A stretch of 64,000 bases of DNA from Spongiimicrobium salis (GCF_043678055.1 NZ_JBHEQA010000002.1:558001-622000); one strand, 5' to 3'; positions 43,750 through 53,070 are shown, numbered from the stretch's first letter. Notes: generated by a model not told the origin, from the letters alone. A program made the numbers and translations.

Positions 43750-44241
43750 TTAGGTCTCCGTATACTGTTGGTACTCTTTTTGCAACAAATGTAGCTTTGG
43801 GGCAATATATCGCTCACAAAACGGTTTTTGAGGATTTTGCGCATAGTAATTCTGAAATTGCTCTTCCGAAGGTTTGAATGCCTTAAAATCAAGAACTTCT
43901 GTTATTATTTGATGGTCAAATTTAGGCTGCAAGTCTTTTAAGATTTTTAGGGCCTCGGCAAACTGCTTTGGTGTAAACGTATAAATCGCCGAACGGTACT
44001 TCGTACGCATACGGTGTTGTACCGTACTTTTATGCGTATGCAAATGTATCTCTGTCAATACCTCTAAATCAATAAGATTGGGGTCATAGTATACAATAAC
44101 CGCTTCCGAAAAACTGGCAGCATTTCCATAGGAAGAAACAAAGCCTTGTTCTACTTTATAAACTCCTTTTAAGGACTGAAAAACAGCTTCGGTGCACCAA
44201 TGACAGCCACCTCCAAAAGCAATTTTAACCTTTGGTTCCAC
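43750..44241 (-). CDS. Divergent MsrA-like peptide methionine sulfoxide reductase
   Basis: The 163-residue protein carries the MsrA catalytic motif (GGGCHWCTEAVFQSLKGV, catalytic Cys about residue 15), a C-terminal PFCERYIAPKLHLL segment and the KYRSAIYTF element. However, the usual GY.GG, HDPT and DxGxQYRS segments are changed (SSYGNAAS, HTHKST, RMRTKYRS), so this is a diverged branch. It may reduce methionine S-sulfoxide or a related substrate. No signal peptide is present. It converges on the peptide pair. Confidence 0.78.
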   Translation of the reverse strand: MEPKVKIAFGGGCHWCTEAVFQSLKGVYKVEQGFVSSYGNAASFSEAVIVYYDPNLIDLEVLTEIHLHTHKSTVQHRMRTKYRSAIYTFTPKQFAEALKILKDLQPKFDHQIITEVLDFKAFKPSEEQFQNYYAQNPQKPFCERYIAPKLHLLQKEYQQYTET

Positions 44242-44495
44242 GCAATACTCCTTTTGTTATAATTATTTTATTCCCAGTATGGCATTAAATTGCCTTACTT
44301 CACAGTGGTAAAAATACTTTAATCGTTCTTTTAAATGCTTGTAATTTAATTTTATCTTCATGATACTATTCATTAAGTATATAACATTAGTGTACTTTTA
44401 CATAAAAAATCACAATTCCATTTCGTTTTTAACTTTTCCTATGGGAATTTCTCTTTGGGAAAGATGAATATTAAACGGTTTAGGCAACACTAAAA

Positions 44496-45059
44496 ATGCA
44501 TTACAAACTCTACAAACCTTTTGGGATGCTTAGTCAATTATCTTCCAATGATGCCAAAGAAGCCAGAAACAAACGTTTTTTAAGTGAGTTGTATAATTTC
44601 CCCTCAGGTATAATGCCCATAGGACGTTTGGATGAAAAATCTGAAGGCCTTCTTTTAATGACTACCGATGGGAAGTTGAGCGATATAATCAATCGTGCGG
44701 GCATAGAAAAGGAGTACTATGCCCAGTTGGATGGTGAAATCACCGATCTTGCAATAGATCAATTGGCAAGGGGAGTTGAAATAGGTTTTTCAGGAAAAAA
44801 ATACATGACTAAAACCTGCGTAGCTAAAAGACTGACGAAAATCCCCATTTTTCCAGAGGCCAATGCCAAATTACGCATAGGAAGACATCGACCTACCTCT
44901 TGGGTTTCTATTTGCGTCAAAGAAGGAAAATATAGGCAGATACGTAAAATGACGGCGGCCGTGGGTTTCCCTACGCTACGTTTGGTTAGAGTACGTATTG
45001 GTGCTATCGAATTACGAGGTTTGCAAGTTGGAGAAGTAGTTCCTTTGCAACAAATATAA
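44496..45059 (+). CDS. rluE: 23S rRNA pseudouridine synthase, RluE-like (RsuA family)
   Basis: This 187-residue enzyme belongs to the RsuA/RluB/E/F group. It begins directly with the catalytic domain (HYKLYKPFGMLSQL) and has the catalytic Asp in IGRLDEKSEGLLLMTTDG, plus KEGKYRQIRKM and LRLVRVRIG near the C-terminus. The lack of an N-terminal S4 domain fits RluE, which modifies U2457 of 23S rRNA in E. coli. It is a single gene, divergent from the MsrA-like gene over 254 bases in which I see no other feature. Confidence 0.87.
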   Translation: MHYKLYKPFGMLSQLSSNDAKEARNKRFLSELYNFPSGIMPIGRLDEKSEGLLLMTTDGKLSDIINRAGIEKEYYAQLDGEITDLAIDQLARGVEIGFSGKKYMTKTCVAKRLTKIPIFPEANAKLRIGRHRPTSWVSICVKEGKYRQIRKMTAAVGFPTLRLVRVRIGAIELRGLQVGEVVPLQQI

Positions 45060-45082
45060 GACGCTTTTACATCAAAGATTTT

Positions 45083-45898
45083 TTATTTCACCCTTTTATA
45101 TTTCTTCCTTCGTTTCAATATTTTTCCTTCATATCCTTCAAAAAATATGGGAACGGAGATGTCACGCGCTTCCCGGACCACAAAATGCAAATGTGGTCCA
45201 CCACTATACCCCGTATTCCCAGAATACCCAATGACCTGACCACGTGTTACCCAATCACCTTTTTTTACCAAAGCCCCATTGTAATTTAAATGGGTATAAT
45301 TTCCAAAAGTTCCATCATCATGAAGCACTAGAATTTTATTGGCTTTATTAATAAAGTCTATTCCTCCAGATTCTTTAAATTTTGTAATGGTGTATATGAC
45401 CACACCTTCCCTTGCCGCACATACAAGGTCTCCTATTTTCATATTAAAATCCAAAGCATACTTTGAAGCAATACTATGATGGGATTTTTTCCCGTTAAAG
45501 CCCTGAGTAATGGTATATTTTTTTCCTTTTTCATAAGGTAGTGCATATATATAATCATCATTATGCTTGGAGGTTTGGGTATCCCCATAGTAAGCCTTTA
45601 AACTAAAGAATTTTCCCATAGTACTGCCCTCTTCTAAGGTATCAATAACACTCTTGTGCACACGAATGATGCCAATAAGAGAATCCATTTTGGGCAATAA
45701 ACTCAATTTTTGATACCGTGATTTAGGCAAAACAATAGCTTTGGGAATTACCTCTACCTCTATAGGGGCATAGGAGGTGCTCTTTATTCCATAAAAGACA
45801 GAATCCCCAACAGTCTCCTTAAACATTTCACATTCTCCAGCTTGCCCCATGATTAGAATAGGAAATAGAAGCAATATCAGAATTGTGGGTGTTTTCAT
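45083..45898 (-). CDS. M23-family peptidase (LytM-like)
   Basis: This 271-residue exported protein has a signal peptide (cleavage near IMG/Q, residue 18). The C-terminal LytM domain (about 140-250) has the zinc ligands in HSIASKYALDFNM (His and Asp) and the HLHFVV motif after YSGGP. Such enzymes cut peptidoglycan cross-bridges or act as activators of amidases. An N-terminal beta-rich part of about 110 residues is of unknown function. Single gene. Confidence 0.9.
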   Translation of the reverse strand: MKTPTILILLLFPILIMGQAGECEMFKETVGDSVFYGIKSTSYAPIEVEVIPKAIVLPKSRYQKLSLLPKMDSLIGIIRVHKSVIDTLEEGSTMGKFFSLKAYYGDTQTSKHNDDYIYALPYEKGKKYTITQGFNGKKSHHSIASKYALDFNMKIGDLVCAAREGVVIYTITKFKESGGIDFINKANKILVLHDDGTFGNYTHLNYNGALVKKGDWVTRGQVIGYSGNTGYSGGPHLHFVVREARDISVPIFFEGYEGKILKRRKKYKRVK

Positions 45899-46030
45899 TT
45901 GGTATTATTTATAATGTAATAAAGATAATAGTCTTTCATAAATGTTACAGTGTCCTTTAAAAGTAGGGTTTCCAAAGGTACAATTGTTACATTCCTGTAA
46001 GTTCCTTTTACTAGGATAGACTATAAAAAC

Positions 46031-47116
46031 ATGAAAAAGAAAAGTAGCTTCCTTCCCATAATTTTAATAGTTGTTTTTGGCCTTCTTTTAGTACTGCAAG
46101 CATGTAGTTCTGAAGATGGTCAGGAACCTACGATCAATGTCCCAGACACTCCTTCTGGTGATGAGGATACACCTTCGGATAGGGATGAAGGAGATAGTTT
46201 AGCTAGCAATGGTTGTCAGAATGTAGTGATATACAACGGCTATGCCTACGCGGCTTGCGGAAGTGAAATAGAAGTGATTTCTTTGGAAAGTATGGCCCGT
46301 AATTTGTTAACTATTTCCGCCGACGATATTACTGTGGATGAGAGCACTGGACAACTGTTTACACAATCTGGAAGAACACTCCGGTCTTTTAACCTTGATA
46401 ATCCTATGGAGCCCGCTGTGGTGGCAACTACGCAGACCAGTTTTAGTATTTTCTCCGGAATTTCCGCAGCTAATGGTATTGTAGCGGTTTCTGGTGGTTC
46501 TACCAATTCGGATACTCAAGTGTATACCTATACGGCAAATAGTATTACCTTGGTCAATGATGGCATTCCGGTTGTGGACAATATCACTGGTAATCCTGAT
46601 GTCCATGTTGCTGCAACCGCAAATGGTGGGGCTACGGCATTTTATTCACAGGATTTAGGGAATGTTGCCAATTGGGGCATACAAATGGTTGCGTTTGATG
46701 CCAATGCACAAGTAATTGCTACACCAGAGGTGGTGGTACTTACCCCTGGTGCGTATAGAGGTACTTTTGATGCCCCTGTGGGGCCGGCAAACTTTCCTTT
46801 GGAAAGTGAATTCTTAGACAATAGATTATATGTAGCCCATTTTGCTGCCCCAGGTATTCACGTTATAGATTTGAATAATAGCAATGCCCTTTCTTTAATT
46901 TCATTACCCTACGAGCCTATTAATATTGGAACGGACGGTTCTCAATTATTCGTTATAGGATTGAACAGTACTGTCATTGATGTGTTAGATCCTACAACGG
47001 GTAGTATCGTATCTTCCATACAGGCGCCATTAAGGCAACCCAATGGCGTTGCCGTTTCCGCTTCACATATCGCCATAGCAGATCGAAGCGAGGGCTTATT
47101 GGTGGTAAACAGATGA
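46031..47116 (+). CDS. Lipoprotein with beta-propeller-like repeats, unknown function
   Basis: This 361-residue protein has a lipoprotein signal (LLLVLQAC, lipobox Cys at residue 25), an acidic Pro/Asp/Thr spacer and then repeated strands of the LVIVD type (YNGYAYAACGSEIEVISL, NRLYVAHFAAPGIHVIDL-like, VAVSASHIAIADRSEGLLVV). These point to a seven-bladed or partial beta-propeller on the cell surface. No catalytic motif is visible. Divergent from the M23 gene, convergent with the AraC gene with two bases between the stops. Confidence 0.75.
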   Translation: MKKKSSFLPIILIVVFGLLLVLQACSSEDGQEPTINVPDTPSGDEDTPSDRDEGDSLASNGCQNVVIYNGYAYAACGSEIEVISLESMARNLLTISADDITVDESTGQLFTQSGRTLRSFNLDNPMEPAVVATTQTSFSIFSGISAANGIVAVSGGSTNSDTQVYTYTANSITLVNDGIPVVDNITGNPDVHVAATANGGATAFYSQDLGNVANWGIQMVAFDANAQVIATPEVVVLTPGAYRGTFDAPVGPANFPLESEFLDNRLYVAHFAAPGIHVIDLNNSNALSLISLPYEPINIGTDGSQLFVIGLNSTVIDVLDPTTGSIVSSIQAPLRQPNGVAVSASHIAIADRSEGLLVVNR

Positions 47117-47118
47117 TT

Positions 47119-47994
47119 TTAAAGTACCGTATTTCTGTACTTCTTTGGAGAACTTCCCATATATCGTTTAAAGTATTTTACAAAATAGGAAGCATCCTCA
47201 AAACCTAAGCGAAAAGCAATTTCACTAATTTGAAGACTTGTAAATTTTAAGAGGCGTTTGGCTTCTAGGATAATGCGTTCAGCAATGAGTTGTGAAGGCA
47301 GTTTATTACCAACTGTTTTGGTTATTGTAGTAAGCGTTTTTGATGAAATGTGCAGTAAGCTTCCATATTCATGTATGGACAAGCCTCCTTTATAGTGCGT
47401 TTCAATAAGAGATTTAAAGGTATAGTATTGTAGCTCATAGTAGGTGTGTCCGCTGCTATTGTCCGAATCCGGTTGTTGAATTCGTTCTAAATTGATCAAT
47501 AATGACTTTAATAGAAAACGAATTACATCTTCGTATCCAAAACGATGGCGTTCCTTTAATTCTGCCTGTATTAAGTCAATATAGGATTCTCCGATTCTCG
47601 CCATAGTTGCATCAATAGCATAACATGGATGTTGCAAAGAGCTAAAAATATTGTATTTCAAAAGAATATCAACATCGGAAGGCGTAAAGAAACTTTCATT
47701 AAAATGGATCAGCCATCCATCGATGTCCAGGTTGTCATCAAAAGCATGGATTTGATCTTTGGTCACAAACAATAGCGTATTCTCCTTGATGTCATACGAT
47801 TTAAAATCGATGATATGCGACCCGCCCCCCTTGAAAAACCAGATAATCTGGTAGTAACTATGGGAATGGGGTATCGCCGCTTTCTCTACATTTTTATTTC
47901 GATATTCCCATAAAGAATAAAGTTCAAATTGCAATTTTTCCGGATGCGCCTTATGCAAATGATACTGGGTAATTTTTGAATTCGCATCACTCAT
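47119..47994 (-). CDS. AraC-family transcriptional regulator with cupin domain
   Basis: This 291-residue regulator has an N-terminal cupin-type sensing domain (about 30-110; PHSHSYYQIIWFFKG, FVTKDQIHAF) and a C-terminal double helix-turn-helix (about 190-290; LQISEIAFRLGFEDASYF and KYFKRYMGSSPKKYR). It lies 43 bases downstream of the amine oxidase gene on the same strand and may be cotranscribed with it. Ligand unknown. Confidence 0.9.
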   Translation of the reverse strand: MSDANSKITQYHLHKAHPEKLQFELYSLWEYRNKNVEKAAIPHSHSYYQIIWFFKGGGSHIIDFKSYDIKENTLLFVTKDQIHAFDDNLDIDGWLIHFNESFFTPSDVDILLKYNIFSSLQHPCYAIDATMARIGESYIDLIQAELKERHRFGYEDVIRFLLKSLLINLERIQQPDSDNSSGHTYYELQYYTFKSLIETHYKGGLSIHEYGSLLHISSKTLTTITKTVGNKLPSQLIAERIILEAKRLLKFTSLQISEIAFRLGFEDASYFVKYFKRYMGSSPKKYRNTVL

Positions 47995-48037
47995 AACAGT
48001 ATATTTTTAGTTCGTTTTGAAAACGAATCGTGTAAAA

Positions 48038-49081
48038 CTAACCAATTACTTTCTTGTACGAAATGATTCCTCGCGCTATGGCTCCATCCATATAGCCACC
48101 ATGTATGGCCGACGTTTCTGCTCCAGAAAAGAACAACTTGCCGTTCATGTAAAAATTGTCATAGGCATCGTTGCCATATTCAGGGCTAATGTAAACCGAT
48201 TTGATTCTTTTAGAGGAGGTATTTTTATCTTTGGACCAATCCAACTCCTCATACCTTAAAAAATGACGCGCTTCATCCCCCAAATACTTTGAAAGATACG
48301 TTATAATTCTTTCCTTTCGCTTCTCTGGAGTCGTATCCCTTAGTCCTTCATTGACAAAACCCATAAGAATATAATTCGCATTGGATTCATCGGTATGGTC
48401 ATAGATTTCTGTCACTGCTCCTACCTGTCCAACGATAGTTCCTGAAAGACCTTTTTCCCTCCAAAAGGGGCGATCATACTGTATTCCTACCTTAATGGCA
48501 TTGCTCATCCAAGTATGGGTAGTTTTCATAATTCTTCTTAACTTCTTTGGAAGCTTTGGTGAAAAATCAATATGATGTAGGATTCGTGGGGGAATCGTGA
48601 CAATTACCTTTTCCGAACTATATTGACCTTGATTGGTATGTAGAATCAACTTATCATGCTGTTCTTCAATGGCATGCACTTTTGTATCCAATACGAGCGA
48701 TTCCGATATTGGCGCCATCAATTTGGAGATCATCGCCGAAGTTCCTCCACTGATACGATATGGAGGGATAACACTGGGGTCGTTCTCAAAATATTGTTCA
48801 GGGGCCATACTACTGTAAACAAGGATACTCTTTCCTGTATTGTATTGATGAAATTTGGAAATATTCAACTCAGCCAACAAGGCTACCACACTTTCATGAT
48901 GATTGTGGAACCAGGTTGCTCCAAAATCTATCGCATTTCGCGTAAGGATTCTTCCGCCTACTCTTTTTCTTGCATCCAAAACTTTAAAATTGGTCTCACC
49001 ATGCTTATGTAGCATATACGCGGTGGTAAGTCCAGATAAGCCTGCACCAATTATAAGGTATTTTGAGTGGGAAGAGTCCAT
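48038..49081 (-). CDS. FAD-dependent amine oxidase-like protein
   Basis: This 347-residue flavoprotein has the dinucleotide motif YLIIGAGLSGLTTAYML at the N-terminus, the flavin-containing amine oxidase signature (ARKRVGGRILT, FGATWFHN) and the C-terminal FAD-binding segment FFSGAETSAIHGGYMDGAI. It is about 100 residues shorter than typical monoamine oxidases, with a reduced substrate domain. No signal peptide is seen. Substrate unknown; the AraC gene downstream may control it. Confidence 0.87.
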   Translation of the reverse strand: MDSSHSKYLIIGAGLSGLTTAYMLHKHGETNFKVLDARKRVGGRILTRNAIDFGATWFHNHHESVVALLAELNISKFHQYNTGKSILVYSSMAPEQYFENDPSVIPPYRISGGTSAMISKLMAPISESLVLDTKVHAIEEQHDKLILHTNQGQYSSEKVIVTIPPRILHHIDFSPKLPKKLRRIMKTTHTWMSNAIKVGIQYDRPFWREKGLSGTIVGQVGAVTEIYDHTDESNANYILMGFVNEGLRDTTPEKRKERIITYLSKYLGDEARHFLRYEELDWSKDKNTSSKRIKSVYISPEYGNDAYDNFYMNGKLFFSGAETSAIHGGYMDGAIARGIISYKKVIG

Positions 49082-49180
49082 AAATAAGCAGTTAAACGAA
49101 CAATAGAAAGGCCAAAGATAGGGTATCCGTATTGGCCCTTGATCCGCAATTTCTTTTTTTTTTTAGATTTTGGGCACACT

Positions 49181-49225
49181 AAAAATAACAATAGCGGTAC
49201 ATTCATTTTAGAACGTACCCCTATT
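49181..49225 (-). terminator. Terminator after the SDR gene
   Basis: On the minus strand AATAGGGGTAC, a 14-base loop and GTACCGCTATT form ten pairs with one internal mismatch, followed by GTTATTTTT. It lies 18 bases after the SDR stop. Confidence 0.5.
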
Positions 49226-49242
49226 GAAATGGAAAAAATATT

Positions 49243-49992
49243 CTAGTTTCTTCCGGACATCACCCCTCCGTCGGTATCCCAGATGGCACCGGTAACCCAT
49301 GATGCCTTATCGGATAATAGAAAGGAAATAGCATCAGCAACATCATTAGCCTTACCATTTCTACCTATGGGATGAAAACCATGAAAATCCTGAAGGGCAT
49401 TTTCCGCAGCTTCTTTCCCGCCAAAGACACTTTCATATACGGGAGTTTCAACAACGGCAGGAGAAACGGCATTTACCCTTATCTTGTGATCTGCCAATTC
49501 CATGGCCAAATGTTGCGTTAAGGAATGTAATCCTGCCTTTTGCATAGAATAGGCCGAAGAAGGTGTTGCTTTAACCGCTTGTTTGGCCCACATAGAACCA
49601 ACATTTACGATAGCTCCACCCCCAGTAGCTGCCATCTTCTTGGCAGCGCGTTGCGTAATAAAGAAAAACCCTCTGTTTAGGTCTTGATAGCTATCGTAAT
49701 CGGCTACAGTGTGATCCAAAAATGGTTTAGGTCCAAAAACTCCAGAAGCATTTACCAGATAATCCAGATTGTCCAAGTTATCTATGGCTTCATTCAATTT
49801 AGCTACTTCTTGGCTATTGGTAATATCTACTTGGTGCGTTTGCAAGTTTCCTGAAACTTCATTCTTAAAAGCTTCCAATTTATTGGCGTTGGTTCCAACA
49901 ACATGGACTTCAACACCTTCTTGGAGAAGGTTTTGGGCTGTTGCTTTACCAATTCCACTACTTCCTCCTATAATTAATGCTCTTTTGCTCAT
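49243..49992 (-). CDS. Short-chain dehydrogenase/reductase
   Basis: This 249-residue classical SDR has the cofactor motif IIGGSSGIGKATA (7-19), NASG (81-84), the catalytic S133, Y148 and K152 (YSMQKAG), and a C-terminal GAIWDTDGGVMSG. It oxidises or reduces an alcohol/carbonyl with NAD(P)H; substrate unknown. An Asn and Thr near residue 35 in place of an acidic residue would suit NADP. Single-gene unit with its own promoter and terminator. Confidence 0.92.
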   Translation of the reverse strand: MSKRALIIGGSSGIGKATAQNLLQEGVEVHVVGTNANKLEAFKNEVSGNLQTHQVDITNSQEVAKLNEAIDNLDNLDYLVNASGVFGPKPFLDHTVADYDSYQDLNRGFFFITQRAAKKMAATGGGAIVNVGSMWAKQAVKATPSSAYSMQKAGLHSLTQHLAMELADHKIRVNAVSPAVVETPVYESVFGGKEAAENALQDFHGFHPIGRNGKANDVADAISFLLSDKASWVTGAIWDTDGGVMSGRN

Positions 49993-50033
49993 AATATCTT
50001 ATTTACGATTTGTATTAAAATTATTTTTCGATA

Positions 50034-50041
50034 CAAAATTA
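50034..50041 (-). promoter_or_regulatory. Putative -7 element TAATTTTG of the SDR gene
   Basis: The minus strand reads TAATTTTG, matching TAnnTTTG, 41 bases before the ATG at 49992. Confidence 0.35.
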
Positions 50042-50181
50042 TAAAGGATGAACATGCTTTTCTGGTGCATCTTGGACAATGAATGGTAATTTTGCGAAAC
50101 GGTATTTCCTTACTTAAAAAATGAGATGCTAAACTCCCTTATATTTTTCTTAATGTCGATAGGGGCTGTTGTACTTTGTAA

Positions 50182-50189
50182 TATCTTTG
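50182..50189 (+). promoter_or_regulatory. Putative -7 element TATCTTTG of the VOC/DUF6503 unit
   Basis: TATCTTTG is a full match to TAnnTTTG and lies 22 bases before the ATG at 50212, so it helps to choose that start over the TTG at 50203. Confidence 0.5.
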
Positions 50190-50211
50190 AACCAAATAAT
50201 AATTGGGAAGC

Positions 50212-50844
50212 ATGCAGCAAAGGCAATTAGATCATATTGTATACTCCGTTTTTGATTTGGATAAGGCTATTGAAGATTTTGAGGCTTTATTGGGTGTTCG
50301 ACCTATTTTTAGCGGACATCACTCCAGCTTCGGAACAAAAAATGCCTTAATTAATTTAACCGATGGTGCTTATTTGGAATTATTGGCCATCGATACGGCG
50401 AACACCGCAGTTCTTCCTCCGAGGTGGATGGGTATTGACCTTCTCAGTAAGCCTTGTATCAGTAGATGGGCCTTAAAAACAACGGCTATTGAGAAGGATA
50501 GTCGAATCCTGCAACGGCACGACGAAAAAATGGGACAGCTTGTAGGTGGGTCGCGGAACACCGAAAAAGGAAAGCTTTTGCAATGGGATCTTACCCTGCC
50601 CCTAGCCGCCCCTGAAGTGGAATTGGTGCCTTTTAGTATTGATTGGAGTAAGTCGGAAACGCATCCCACCCAAGAACTTCCGGACATGGGATGTAAGCTT
50701 ATCAAAATTACGGCGACACATCCTTATCCAGAGACGTATACTAGTATATTTGAGCAATTGGACTATCACCTTACGATTGAAAAAGCAGCAACCGTCCAAC
50801 TTAAAATGACCTTGGAAAGCCCTTTAGGAATCATTGAATTATAA
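50212..50844 (+). CDS. VOC-family (glyoxalase-like) protein
   Basis: I start at the ATG at 50212 (MQQRQLDHIVYSVFDLDKAI), where the family begins; the frame is open to a TTG three codons earlier. The 210-residue protein is a glyoxalase-like domain of the vicinal oxygen chelate fold: LDHIVYSVFDLDKAIEDF, PIFSGHHSSFGTKNALINL and YLELLAID fit the first half, with a second weaker repeat following. Metal ligands H8 and E of YLELL are plausible. Activity unknown. The DUF6503 gene follows after 22 bases. Confidence 0.85.
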   Translation: MQQRQLDHIVYSVFDLDKAIEDFEALLGVRPIFSGHHSSFGTKNALINLTDGAYLELLAIDTANTAVLPPRWMGIDLLSKPCISRWALKTTAIEKDSRILQRHDEKMGQLVGGSRNTEKGKLLQWDLTLPLAAPEVELVPFSIDWSKSETHPTQELPDMGCKLIKITATHPYPETYTSIFEQLDYHLTIEKAATVQLKMTLESPLGIIEL

Positions 50845-50866
50845 CCATAAGAAATTACAATCGAAC

Positions 50867-51664
50867 ATGAACATCAAAGAAGCTACCATTATTCTACTTA
50901 TTAGTTTAGCACTTTTTTCCTGTAACAACAAAGCAAAAAAAAACGTAGAAACTGTAGAAGTCAAAGAAATGGTAAAACCCGCCTCCGAGGCGTTGGACAA
51001 GGCTTCCCTGTTATTGGATGAGGCCTTTGAAGCTCATGGCGGAGCATTGTATGATAATGCTCATTATACTTTTGTTTTTAGAGATATGACCTATACCTTC
51101 AACAACACCAATGGCTATAGGTATACTAGAAATGGAAAGGATAAAAATGGAGATGAGATTTATGATGTTCTTAAAAATGGAACCTTGACCAGAACGCTTA
51201 ATGGAAAAGAAACCACACTTTCCAAAAAGGAGGCCGATACCTATGCTGCTTCTGTAAATTCGGTTATCTATTTTGCGACGCTTCCCCATAAATTATATGA
51301 CAAAGCTGTTCAAAAGACGTATAAGGGCACAACAACCATTAAAGGCTTGGCCTACGACATTATGGAAGTTACTTTCGCCCAAGAAGGCGGAGGAAAGGAT
51401 TTTGATGATCAATTTCATTACTGGATCAATTCAGATACCAAAATAATAGATTATATCGCTTACAACTATCAAGTAGATGGTGGTGGTGTTCGTTTTAGAA
51501 GTGCCTATAATCCAAGAAGGGTAGATGGAATACATTTTCAGGACTATGTAAATTATAAAGCCCCCATAGGAACAGCATTAAAAGACCTTCCTAAATATTA
51601 TGAGGAAGGGAAATTGAAAGAACTATCCCGCATTGAAACTGAAGAAATCAGAAGTCTTAGATAA
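50867..51664 (+). CDS. DUF6503 lipoprotein
   Basis: The ATG at 50867 gives a lipoprotein signal (MNIKEATIILLISLALFSC, lipobox Cys at 19); the frame is open 11 codons upstream. The 265-residue protein follows the DUF6503 pattern: a helical start (ALDKASLLLDEAFEAHGG), beta strands (YTFVFRDMTYTF), and DQFHYWINSDTKIIDYIAY. This fold resembles LolA/LolB-like lipid-binding barrels, but no ligand is known. It forms a unit with the VOC gene. Confidence 0.82.
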   Translation: MNIKEATIILLISLALFSCNNKAKKNVETVEVKEMVKPASEALDKASLLLDEAFEAHGGALYDNAHYTFVFRDMTYTFNNTNGYRYTRNGKDKNGDEIYDVLKNGTLTRTLNGKETTLSKKEADTYAASVNSVIYFATLPHKLYDKAVQKTYKGTTTIKGLAYDIMEVTFAQEGGGKDFDDQFHYWINSDTKIIDYIAYNYQVDGGGVRFRSAYNPRRVDGIHFQDYVNYKAPIGTALKDLPKYYEEGKLKELSRIETEEIRSLR

Positions 51665-51714
51665 AGGCTTTTGGTTTATGGCGGGTGATAATAATGTGCC
51701 TTAAGGGATATGCT

Positions 51715-53070
51715 TTATCTCCTCTTGTTGCGTTTATTGTTATTTTTATCCCCCTTTGTTTTCGGTTTTTTATACTTCTGCTTAATTTTTCTTTTATAGC
51801 TCCCCCCTTGATTCTCTCTTTTGTTTTTTTCCTTCTTTTCATGGAAACTGGGGCCAGGAGCATCTTTATCGGCCATTTTAGTAGGGTTATATCGCTCTAA
51901 AATTTTGGGCCGTTCCTCATAGATTAGTTCATCGGAAATGGCAACAGCTTCCGGGAGTTCCAATTTGGGAATAACATAATCCATTAGTGTTTCTATGGCT
52001 TCCAAAGATTTTTCTTCCGTAGGCGTATATAATAAAATTGAGTTTCCTTTGGTTTTCGCTCTACCCGTTCTACCAATGCGATGCATATAATTTTCTGGAA
52101 AGCTCGGAGTATCAAAATTAATGACATGCGAGATTTTGTCTAAATCCAGCCCTCTGGACATGACATCGGTAGTGACTAAAATGCGATTTTTCCCTTCATC
52201 AAATTGTCGAATGGAACGCAGCCTATAATTCTGCGTTTTATTGGAATGAATTACACAGACCTCGGTGGTATAAAAATCATCTAGAGCTTCGAAGAGGCGA
52301 TCGGCCATCCGTTTATTGGAAACAAAAATCAATACCTTTTTAAATGTTTCGGCACTTCCCAGAAGGTGGGTCAATACATTTACTTTTGTATTAAAGTTGG
52401 GAACGGCATAGGCTTGTTGCGCTATATTGGTCAAAGGAGTCCCGCTTACGGCTACCGATATTTTCCGTACATTTTTAAAGAAGTCTTTGATCAATGCTTC
52501 AATATCATCTGTCATTGTAGCCGAGAACATAATATTTTGGCGTCGCTCTGGCAATAATTCAAAGATATTGTTCAATTGAAATCGAAATCCAAGATCGAGC
52601 ATGACATCCACTTCATCAATGACCAATTTCTTGATCGATTTCAACTTCAAAGCCCTGCTCAAAACAAGATCATAAAGGCGCCCAGGGGTAGCTACAATAA
52701 TATCCGCTCCTTCGGCTACAGCTTCTTTTTGACGATTGATATTCGTTCCTCCGTAGACTCCAAGTACCTTCGTAGACGTATATTTTCCAAATTTTTCAAT
52801 TTCTTCAACTACTTGCAATACCAATTCACGTGTTGGCACTAAAACCAGCACTCTTGGCATTTTTTCTTTGCTAAAGGGTAGCATCTGTAAAATGGGCAAC
52901 ATATAGGCCAATGTTTTCCCGGTGCCCGTTTGTGCAATACCAATGACATCACTACCTGAGGACACTACCGAAAAAGCGGCAGCCTGTATTTCCGTAGGCT
53001 GTAGAAAACCTAAATCCTTAATGGCATTTCTTAAAGGATTGGAAATGGCAAATTCTTCGAAAGATGACAT
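51715..53070 (-). CDS. DEAD-box RNA helicase with DEVD motif
   Basis: This 451-residue SF2 helicase has a Q motif (FLQPTEIQAAAF), motif I (AQTGTGKT), motif II as VIDEVDVML, motif III (MFSATM), IV, V (VTTDVMSRGLDLD) and VI (HRIGRTGRAKTKG). DEVD in place of DEAD keeps the catalytic Asp/Glu and Asp. The C-terminal 60 residues are strongly basic (Lys/Arg/Asn-rich), as in RhlE-like proteins that bind RNA or ribosomes. It remodels RNA, probably in ribosome biogenesis or cold growth. Confidence 0.9.
   Translation of the reverse strand: MSSFEEFAISNPLRNAIKDLGFLQPTEIQAAAFSVVSSGSDVIGIAQTGTGKTLAYMLPILQMLPFSKEKMPRVLVLVPTRELVLQVVEEIEKFGKYTSTKVLGVYGGTNINRQKEAVAEGADIIVATPGRLYDLVLSRALKLKSIKKLVIDEVDVMLDLGFRFQLNNIFELLPERRQNIMFSATMTDDIEALIKDFFKNVRKISVAVSGTPLTNIAQQAYAVPNFNTKVNVLTHLLGSAETFKKVLIFVSNKRMADRLFEALDDFYTTEVCVIHSNKTQNYRLRSIRQFDEGKNRILVTTDVMSRGLDLDKISHVINFDTPSFPENYMHRIGRTGRAKTKGNSILLYTPTEEKSLEAIETLMDYVIPKLELPEAVAISDELIYEERPKILERYNPTKMADKDAPGPSFHEKKEKNKRENQGGSYKRKIKQKYKKPKTKGDKNNNKRNKRR

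Noticed and set aside
47121..47142. AAGTAC/GTACTT hairpin at the convergent ends of the propeller lipoprotein and AraC genes
   Set aside because: Only six pairs and it lies within the AraC coding end.
49150..49164. Run of T at 49150-49164 as a terminator
   Set aside because: No GC-rich stem directly precedes it on the plus strand; the better terminator here is the minus-strand hairpin at 49190-49225.
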